From an uncultured Porphyromonadaceae bacterium (GTDB taxonomy: Bacteria > Bacteroidota > Bacteroidia > Bacteroidales > Muribaculaceae): 28,156 nt of DNA. Positions 22,232 through 28,156 of the stretch are shown here, piece after piece (within the stretch, counting starts at the first letter, position 1; each line of letters opens with the position of its first letter). A model generated the notes under the pieces. That model was not told the origin of the DNA and did no database searches. It saw only the letters and a program-made list of their open reading frames with translations. The stretch lies in the NCBI GenBank assembly GCA_947175225.1, contig CAMWLX010000006.1, positions 1 through 28,156 of the forward strand, written 5' to 3'. The position numbers and the translations under genes were made by a program.

Positions 22232-22454
22232 TGAGCAAATCCTCTACAGAATGACCTTTTATCTTTCCATCCATAATGGCTTTCACTTCTTCCAGCCCCC
22301 TGCATATGCGTTCGGTCAAGGTATCCTCCTCGCTGACGGGAGTAATCTTGAAACTTCCATATCTGGATGTGAGAAGGACTGACTGACCTCTCTTTGCGGC
22401 ATTCAGGAACTTGCCCTGATTTGCACGGAATTCTCTTGCTGATACTACCTGCAT
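22221..22454 (-). CDS. Phd/YefM-family antitoxin, apparently without its toxin
   Basis: A 77-residue protein beginning MQVVSAREFRANQGKFLNAAKRGQSVLLTSR, the typical Phd/YefM DNA-binding N-terminus, followed by YGSFKITPVSEED and an extended acidic C-terminal segment (GLEEVKAIMDGKIKGHSVEDLLNEL) that would wrap a toxin. Antitoxins of this family repress their own promoter. A complete toxin is expected directly downstream but only 26 bp separate the gene's end from the GH28 stop codon. A good promoter lies 26 bp upstream of the start. Solo antitoxin, either anti-toxin to an unlinked toxin or a remnant. Confidence 0.87.
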   Translation of the reverse strand: MQVVSAREFRANQGKFLNAAKRGQSVLLTSRYGSFKITPVSEEDTLTERICRGLEEVKAIMDGKIKGHSVEDLLNEL

Positions 22455-22479
22455 AATTCAATGTGTTTAAATTTCTCTA

Positions 22480-22510
22480 CAAAGATAACAAATGGCATCC
22501 GTTTTGGCAA
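22480..22510 (-). promoter_or_regulatory. Predicted promoter of the antitoxin gene
   Basis: On the minus strand: TTG (22510-22508), 20 bp, TATCTTTG (22487-22480). Transcription would begin about 20 bp before the antitoxin start codon. The spacer holds GGATGCCATTTG and the flanking GGTTGCC, but no clear operator palindrome was identified. Confidence 0.72.
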
Positions 22511-22554
22511 CCATTTTAACGAATTTTTAATAAAAAAAGGAAAGTATAGATGAT

Positions 22555-22581
22555 GTCTCTGCTGTCTGTGCTGTCTGTGCT
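22555..22581. repeat. GTCTGTGCT nonamer array, 3 units
   Basis: GTCTCTGCT, GTCTGTGCT, GTCTGTGCT, then GACAGTC. Located in the 366-bp gap between the antitoxin and susD; the stretch 22590-22678 after it has no recognised gene. Confidence 0.75.
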
Positions 22582-22678
22582 GACAGTCACTACGGCTTGG
22601 TGTCTGCCGACGCCTGCGAGACCCTCGAGGACTTTTCCAAGATATCTATCTGATTCTGCAGTTGACGCCTCTTCCATA

Positions 22679-22736
22679 AAATCGAATTGCGACTAAAAGT
22701 GGACTTTTTTACCCACTTTTAGCCGCAATTCGATTT
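22679..22736 (-). terminator. Long inverted repeat downstream of susD (probable terminator)
   Basis: Two 24-nt arms, 22679-22702 and 22713-22736, are complementary with one mismatch; the loop contains a T-run on the plus strand. Read on the minus strand it lies 84 bp past the susD stop codon and is followed by an A/T-rich stretch, TTTTATGG. The stem is longer than most terminators, so a small mobile or dispersed inverted-repeat element is an alternative. Confidence 0.6.
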
Positions 22737-22820
22737 ATTTAATTTATTTAGATGTATCTACGATTGAAACAACTGTTCACCGGTTACCTGTAATGGTATT
22801 TCAAACGAGTTATTGCTTGC

Positions 22821-24542
22821 TTATTCCTTATAGCCCATAAGGGTTCTGTCATAAGCCGAGTTGAAGTCAGACTCAGCCTGAGGAATAGTCAGGCGCCAGC
22901 CGTTTGCCGCAGTAGGCAGAATACTGCTCGCATAAGAAGCGGGACAGTTGCCGGAAGTGACATCACCATCAATAAACTCGCGCTTCTCCGCGGGGAGATT
23001 CCAGCGCTTGAAGTCAAGCCAAGATTGACCTTCACCCCAAAGTTCGATACGGCGGCAAAGACGGATATCTTCAAGAAGAGCCTCGCCGGAAGGAGCAACA
23101 TAACCGGGAATACGCATTGAGTTAAGCTGAGTGAGAAGATTGGCAGCATCCGCCTGATCTCCTGCCATGTAAGCGGCCTCAGCCTCAGTAAGAAGCATCT
23201 CAGTGGCACGCATCCAGGGATACTTGGAATCACCGTAGACACCATTGTTGCCATTACTCCACATCTTCACTGCTGCGCCGAACTGCATGCTTGAAGGCGT
23301 AGTAGAAGGCACACCACTTTTCACAGGGCAGTATGGATAAGAGGTAGCGTAACGAGCCATAGGATTGTTATTGACAGAATACTCCACAAAACCCTTGGCG
23401 AGTTTGGCAAGGCCACCGGCGGCACAGTCCATAGTAGCAACAGTAGTATTGTTGCCATTCCAGAAATCAGCCTCTGTAATTCCTGCTACATCCTCGTAGC
23501 CTGCGATCTTAGCCACCTCGGCAGCCTTGTCGGGAGTGAAGAAGCACTGACGGCGGATATCTTTAGGATCAAGCTTGCGGTAAAGATCGATATTGATGCC
23601 AAAACCACGGCTCCAGTTGCAAGGATAGGCACCGTTGCAGGAGAACCAGCTGCCGAAAGATGAATAGTAGATATCATTATCCCAGTTAGTCCACATGCAG
23701 TCTGAGGTCTCCACAATGAATCCACCCATGTAGTCATCGTTGGAAGCAATAGGATATCCGTCGCGTGCGTTTTTCGCAGCGGAACGAGCAGTGGCCCAGT
23801 CATTCTTAAGCAAAGCGGCTCTTGCGAGAGTGCCGTAAGCTATCTCGATATCCGGCTGCCATATCTCGCTACGCGACTTGCCACTCTTTCCATAGAGGTC
23901 AATCGCAGTCTTGCAGTCATCATAGATAAGGTCAAGAACCTCATTCATAGTGCCCAGAGGAGTGGCGCCTGTGCCCGGCTCGGTGCGAAGGATAACGGCA
24001 TAAGCCTCACCGTTGTTGCTGTCTTGCCATCTCGGGCCAAACCACTGGAGGGCATGCAGATAGCCATGAGCGCGATAAGTGAGTGCCTGAGCGGTGATCC
24101 ACTGTTTCTCAGCCTCTGTACCCTCAGCACCGTCAATAGTCGCGAGAATTGTGTTGGCACGCCCGATAATCATGTAGCAATAGTCCCAGATAGCGTCGTT
24201 ACGCGTATTGTTCTTATCCGTCAGCGACTGCCAGGTATACCACAGACGTCCGCACTCACCCATATTGAAATACGACACATTGTCAGGACTGAGCACCTCA
24301 TTTACATACTGAGTGTAGGTAGCCTCACCGTTGCATGCACGCGGATAAGAGGTATCGAGCTGAGAAAACATGATACGCGCGATGCCATAGACACTCATCT
24401 GAGCGGCCTTGGTAGAAGCCACCGCTGTGCTCTCGCTGATGTTGGTGATAGGCTCTGTCTGCAGATAGTCGCTGTCGCATGATGTCATGCAGCCAAGCAA
24501 CCCAACAGATACTAAGCCTGAAAGCAATATTTTATTTTTCAT
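22821..24542 (-). CDS. SusD/RagB-family glycan-binding outer-membrane lipoprotein
   Basis: A 573-residue surface lipoprotein that captures glycans and acts as the lid of the SusC transporter. The signal peptide MKNKILLSGLVSVGLLGCMTSC has the likely lipidated Cys at 22 (SCDSD follows, as in many SusD proteins). The TPR-like helical region includes WITAQALTYRAHGYLHALQWFGPRW (about 148-172) and IAYGTLARAALLKNDWATARSAAKNA (about 233-258). The C-terminal RagB region has YPWMRATEMLLTEAEAAYMAGD, IRLCRRIELWGEGQSWLDFKRWNLP. It is 15 bp downstream of susC, so co-transcribed. Target glycan not determinable from sequence alone; aromatic-rich loops (WTNWDNDIYYSSFGSWFSCNG) are candidate binding surfaces. 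Confidence 0.95.
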   Translation of the reverse strand: MKNKILLSGLVSVGLLGCMTSCDSDYLQTEPITNISESTAVASTKAAQMSVYGIARIMFSQLDTSYPRACNGEATYTQYVNEVLSPDNVSYFNMGECGRLWYTWQSLTDKNNTRNDAIWDYCYMIIGRANTILATIDGAEGTEAEKQWITAQALTYRAHGYLHALQWFGPRWQDSNNGEAYAVILRTEPGTGATPLGTMNEVLDLIYDDCKTAIDLYGKSGKSRSEIWQPDIEIAYGTLARAALLKNDWATARSAAKNARDGYPIASNDDYMGGFIVETSDCMWTNWDNDIYYSSFGSWFSCNGAYPCNWSRGFGINIDLYRKLDPKDIRRQCFFTPDKAAEVAKIAGYEDVAGITEADFWNGNNTTVATMDCAAGGLAKLAKGFVEYSVNNNPMARYATSYPYCPVKSGVPSTTPSSMQFGAAVKMWSNGNNGVYGDSKYPWMRATEMLLTEAEAAYMAGDQADAANLLTQLNSMRIPGYVAPSGEALLEDIRLCRRIELWGEGQSWLDFKRWNLPAEKREFIDGDVTSGNCPASYASSILPTAANGWRLTIPQAESDFNSAYDRTLMGYKE

Positions 24543-24557
24543 ACTATATTCAAGTTT

Positions 24558-27500
24558 TTAGAATTTTGCAGTGAGCTGGAATGAATACACTCGAGCAGGA
24601 ACGAAGTAGTTGCCCTGACCTCCGGAGAAGTTATATTGTGGATTGATACCCTTTCTTGCTGTGATAATAAAAGCGTTGTCAACAGCGAAACCGAGGTTGA
24701 GGCTCTGCATCTTAAGAGCACTGACCCATTTAGCCGGGAAGTCGTAGGAGAGGTTGATGTTCTTAAGTGTCATATAGTTGTTGTCGACAAGCCAACGGCT
24801 ACTTGCTGAATTGTTGTATGAGTTTGTATTTGTGTCGAGCGCCGGGATGCCGTTCTTGTCAATACGGTTGGGGCTGTCTTCCGTCATACCCTCGGGAGCA
24901 CCTGTCCAAGACTTGAGAAGGTCTTTGTGGAGAGCGGCTCTTGAAGACGCGCCTACACTCATGTAGCCTGCATAGTTGCCGTCATAAAGTTTACCGCCAA
25001 GGCTGTAAGTGAAGAGGAGACTGAGGTTGATGCCCTTCCAGCCGACGCTTGTACCGAATGAACCGAACACTGTCGGGAGAGCTGTCCCCATCAGCTTACG
25101 TCCGGCATAAGTGGTGCGGGTGGTGTAATACTTATCGCCAATCTGCACGAGTGCGCCATTGTTGGCAGCATTCTCTTGTGCCTGAGTTGCAGCCTCCTCG
25201 TCCCATGTCCAAACGCCGTCCTCATCATAATAGTAGTAGTCGGGCGAATGGGGATTGAGTTCATAAAGAGCATTACCGGTAAGCTGGTCAACACCTGCGA
25301 ATTCATAAGTGTATCTCTCATAGAGGCTCTTGCCGATAAAGAGGCCGTCGCCCACCTGATGTTGGTTGTCGGGGAGTTTGACAATCTTATTCTTGAGGAA
25401 CGAAGCATCAGCCTTGAAATCCCATTTCCAGTCTTTGGTGCGGATGATGTCTACGCCAAACTGAAGTTCCCATCCGATATTCTGCATCGTACCGATATTC
25501 TTGAGCACTTGGGCATCTGTACCCGTATTGCCGAGTGAGCCGGCCGACCCAGGAGCTTTTACCCAGAAGAGGAGGTCGGTGTTACGTTTGTTATAGTAGC
25601 CGATGCTGAAGTTGAAGCGGTCGTTGAAGAGCGAGCCTTCGAGAGCAACGTCGAGAGTTTTGGTAGCCTCCCATTTCAATCCGGATGGGGCGAGCTGAGA
25701 AGGAACGAGCACATTTGTAGAGCCGGCGAGCGACCAGCCGAAGTTGTAGAGACCCCAATATGCATAGTAGCCGGCCGACATATCATTACCTACCGAACCG
25801 TAAGATGCACGGAGTTTTAGGAAATTGATCCAGTTTGCATCATGTAGGAATTTCTCCTTTGAGATAATCCAGCTGCCACCGACGCTCCAGAATGTACCCC
25901 AACGGTCTTCTTTCGCGAAGCGTGAGCTACCGTCACGACGAACAGAGACCTCTCCGTAATATTTCTGATTGTAGTTATAACGTGCGCGGGCCAGATATGA
26001 TTCCGACTTGTAGCCTACAGCATAAGCTGTCATATCCATCATCTCAGAGAAGTTGCCCATATGGATATTGTCCGGAAGCTCCTGACCCGACTTGCGGTCG
26101 AAGTTTTCAGTGTAGTCATACGCATAGTTCTCATGGCTAAGAAGGGCATCTACATGATGGTCGCCATAATCATGCTCCCAGTTGAGCATCTGAGAGAAAG
26201 TATGGGTGCTGGTAGTGTAGTAAGTCTTGGAATAAGAACCCACATTCATCTGGGATCCGATCTTGTTGTTGGCATACTCCATCTCGTTGGTCTTGTCGCG
26301 GAACATCGCGCCCTTGACAGTAAGGTCGAAACCATAGGGAAGCACGATAGTACCATAGAGAGAAGCGTCAAACATAGTCACGCTATAATTGCGGCGGTCT
26401 TCGCGGATGTTCCAAACTATGTTGCCATCAGAGTTATATGACTCCTGGTTCCAGACAGGCTCACCGTCGCTGTAGACGATGTTGCCATTCTCATCGTGGA
26501 GGTAGTAAGGATAGATAGGAGCCTTATTAGCTGTCATCGAGAAGGGGTTGATGGTCACACCGAGGTTGTCGGAATCAAGAGGGCTTCTCTGGCTCTCAGT
26601 CTGAGCGGCGTTAAGGTTAAGGCCGACACGAAGGAAGCTGACCGGGTTGGCATTGAGGTTGACACGACCATTGAAACGCTCGAAATCGGTGAGGAGCACA
26701 TAACCGTTCTCCTTCATATAGCTTCCGGAAGCGAAAGCGTTAAACTTCTCAGTCGCGCCGGCCATACTCACGGAGTATTCCTGACGGTGGCCGGTACGAG
26801 AGACGCCGTCCCACCAGTCCATATCCTTGCTGTTGTAGCCCGCCTTGCGGGTTGCGTTGAAGACACCGTTTGAGTCAAAGAGCTGGTTGTTGGCCTTATC
26901 ATAGATATTGAGCATTGCGAAGCCGGGGATATAGTTTTCCTTCCAGTAATCGATAGATTGCTGGCGGCTCCAATTCTGACCGGAGACAGAACCATTGACA
27001 AGAGCATTGAAAGTGGTCTGCATCCAATCGTCGGCATCAAGACGGTCGTAGAAAGGAAGACCGCGTTCGTATGCACCCTGACGGATCTGAAGAGTCACGT
27101 CGACCTTACCGACTCTCTTTGCCTTCTTGGTAGTGATAAGCACCACACCGTTGGCGCCACGGTTACCGTAAAGCGCGCAGGAAGCAGCGTCCTTAAGCAC
27201 CGACATCGACTCAATGTCGTTAGGGTTGAGAGCGGCGATATCGCCTACATACTCTGTGCCATCAAGGATGATGAGTGCAGAGTTGTTACCGTTGATCGAA
27301 GAGAAACCGCGCACACGGATAGAAGCGGACTCACCGGGCTGAGTAGTGGCATTGTTAACCATGACGCCGGGAGCATTACCCTCAAGCGCAGTAGTGACGG
27401 AGGTCACCGGACGCTCTTCTATCTCTTTGGAGCCTACTACAGCCACAGAACCTGTAAGAGATTCCTTGTTGGCCGTACCGTAAGCCACGACTACGACATC

Positions 27501-27803
27501 CTGAAGAGCCGTGTCCTTACTGTCAAGGTAGACAGTCATATTGTTGGAGAGAGTTACCACCTGATCGGCAAAGCCAACATAAGAAACCTTTGCCTGAGTG
27601 ACGTTCTGAGGAACAGTCAGTGTGAAGTGGCCGTCTATATCGGCGGCTGTTCCCTGACCCCCTCCGATAGGAGAGATGGTCGCTCCGATCAGAGGCTGGT
27701 TGTTTGCTGCGTCGAGCACGGTGCCACGATATGTAGCGTTCTGGGCCATGGCGGTCCAGCCACACAACATCAGAGTCACCAAAATTAGAAACAATTTTCT
27801 CAT
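24558..27803 (-). CDS. SusC/RagA-family TonB-dependent transporter
   Basis: A 1081-residue outer-membrane barrel that imports oligosaccharides with TonB energy. A signal peptide (about 1-21, ending MAQ) is followed by a carboxypeptidase-regulatory-like domain (about 23-95: YRGTVLDAANNQPLIGATI, DGHFTLTVP, VSYVGFADQ), the TonB-box-like DVVVVAYGT (about 107-115), the plug domain (115-230: IRVRGFSSINGNNSALIILDGTEY, SMSVLKDAASCALYGNRGANGVVLITTK) and the barrel, ending in the aromatic FQLTAKF. There is no STN signalling domain before the carboxypeptidase-like domain, so direct signalling to an anti-sigma factor is not expected. First gene of the susC-susD operon. Confidence 0.97.
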   Translation of the reverse strand: MRKLFLILVTLMLCGWTAMAQNATYRGTVLDAANNQPLIGATISPIGGGQGTAADIDGHFTLTVPQNVTQAKVSYVGFADQVVTLSNNMTVYLDSKDTALQDVVVVAYGTANKESLTGSVAVVGSKEIEERPVTSVTTALEGNAPGVMVNNATTQPGESASIRVRGFSSINGNNSALIILDGTEYVGDIAALNPNDIESMSVLKDAASCALYGNRGANGVVLITTKKAKRVGKVDVTLQIRQGAYERGLPFYDRLDADDWMQTTFNALVNGSVSGQNWSRQQSIDYWKENYIPGFAMLNIYDKANNQLFDSNGVFNATRKAGYNSKDMDWWDGVSRTGHRQEYSVSMAGATEKFNAFASGSYMKENGYVLLTDFERFNGRVNLNANPVSFLRVGLNLNAAQTESQRSPLDSDNLGVTINPFSMTANKAPIYPYYLHDENGNIVYSDGEPVWNQESYNSDGNIVWNIREDRRNYSVTMFDASLYGTIVLPYGFDLTVKGAMFRDKTNEMEYANNKIGSQMNVGSYSKTYYTTSTHTFSQMLNWEHDYGDHHVDALLSHENYAYDYTENFDRKSGQELPDNIHMGNFSEMMDMTAYAVGYKSESYLARARYNYNQKYYGEVSVRRDGSSRFAKEDRWGTFWSVGGSWIISKEKFLHDANWINFLKLRASYGSVGNDMSAGYYAYWGLYNFGWSLAGSTNVLVPSQLAPSGLKWEATKTLDVALEGSLFNDRFNFSIGYYNKRNTDLLFWVKAPGSAGSLGNTGTDAQVLKNIGTMQNIGWELQFGVDIIRTKDWKWDFKADASFLKNKIVKLPDNQHQVGDGLFIGKSLYERYTYEFAGVDQLTGNALYELNPHSPDYYYYDEDGVWTWDEEAATQAQENAANNGALVQIGDKYYTTRTTYAGRKLMGTALPTVFGSFGTSVGWKGINLSLLFTYSLGGKLYDGNYAGYMSVGASSRAALHKDLLKSWTGAPEGMTEDSPNRIDKNGIPALDTNTNSYNNSASSRWLVDNNYMTLKNINLSYDFPAKWVSALKMQSLNLGFAVDNAFIITARKGINPQYNFSGGQGNYFVPARVYSFQLTAKF

Positions 27804-28156
27804 ACTTTAATTATTTGATAGATTGATTAGTTTTTCACCTGAATTCAATTGCAACGCAATTGAGTAATATTTTATTCAGTATATGTTTTCACACATATGT
27901 CCTGAAAAAGCTATTTTGGAATTATACTCTTCATTTCAATGAATTTTTGTGAAACTTTATGGTCATTTTTTGTTGTTTTTTACCTGTTGTTTCTCTCTAT
28001 ATTTACATCAGAATAGTGCGATTCTCACCGCACTTCCCTTAACATAAAAACACAATTTAGTTAAAAAAGTTTTAAAAAACTCTGATTTTTCCCAATATTT
28101 CTCAATATTTCTTAAAAATTAGATTACGTAAGTTGCAAAAATGTTACCATTTTGTT
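27804..28156 (-). promoter_or_regulatory. susC upstream region
   Basis: About 350 bp, strongly AT-rich, with no gene recognised. A perfect stem TCAATTGC (27845-27852) / GCAATTGA (27856-27863), loop AAC, lies about 42 bp before the susC start codon, in the expected leader. No minus-strand TTTG-N19-21-TAnnTTTG pair was found, consistent with an activator-dependent promoter or one outside the window. The far end is rich in A/T tracts (CAATATTTCTCAATATTTC repeat at about 28094-28110). Confidence 0.45.

Noticed and set aside
22593..22718. A 42-codon open minus-strand stretch (RRQLQNQIDILEKSSRVSQA) suggesting a coiled-coil tail of a lost gene
   Set aside because: No start codon, it begins within the long hairpin, and no family is recognised. 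It may be a decayed fragment but cannot be supported.
26958..27788. A 276-codon plus-strand frame opposite susC
   Set aside because: Antisense to the well-conserved plug and signal regions of SusC; no family resemblance.

Overview
The window looks like a chromosomal segment of a gut Bacteroidales bacterium, probably Muribaculaceae-like. The evidence is a SusC/SusD pair, secreted glycoside hydrolases (GH2, GH97, GH28), lipoproteins with Bacteroidetes-type signal peptides, few Shine-Dalgarno sequences, and several promoters of the Bacteroidetes form (TTTG or TTG, 19-21 bp, TAnnTTTG). The family-level assignment is inference; no rRNA is present.

Layout. 1-3.4 kb, minus strand: a transcription unit nfnA - nfnB - ychF (ychF runs off the left edge), driven by a well-formed promoter near 3.39 kb. 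3.4-10.6 kb, plus strand: yqeY-like gene, serS, a membrane-tethered pseudokinase, a GNAT acetyltransferase, menG/ubiE, a U32 (RNA-hydroxylase type) protein and a small lipoprotein. 10.6-15.75 kb, minus strand: a four-helix-bundle (S23/IVP family) gene, a large secreted GH2 beta-galactosidase, then the conserved pair frr and pyrH. 15.8-17.8 kb: GH97 on the plus strand, divergent from pyrH. 17.9-18.5 kb, minus strand: two identical tRNA-Glu(UUC) genes flanking rpsT, with a promoter and a terminator. 18.5-22.2 kb, plus strand: a second four-helix-bundle gene, a TGS-nucleoside kinase fusion and a GH28. 22.2-22.5 kb: a Phd/YefM antitoxin whose toxin gene appears truncated. 22.8-27.8 kb, minus strand: a susC-susD operon.

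Functional themes. Housekeeping genes for translation (serS, frr, rpsT, tRNA-Glu), UMP synthesis (pyrH), NADPH/ferredoxin balance (nfnAB) and menaquinone synthesis (menG) are interleaved with glycan-use genes. SusC/SusD, GH28, GH97 and GH2 together would suit a pectin- or galactoside-type glycan, but they do not form one contiguous operon.

The most unusual feature is the intergenic DNA. Many intergenic gaps carry short tandem repeats with a fixed small period (7, 8, 9, 10 or 25 bp), with the unit sequence changing from locus to locus. Examples are GAATTGA, CGTTGGA/CGTTTTA, TGAATAG, CGAAAAC-type octamers, GGGCTTTA-type nonamers and CATGGCAACC-type decamers. They often touch stop codons exactly or sit within 10 bp of start codons. 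One array (CCGTTTT heptads) lies inside the nfnA reading frame. Both four-helix-bundle genes are bracketed by such arrays. The copy at 10.6-11.0 kb occupies a block that runs from the stop codon of one neighbour exactly to the stop codon of the other. I consider this pairing of repeats with an Avd/S23-like protein the best candidate for an undescribed system, with the mechanism entirely unproven.
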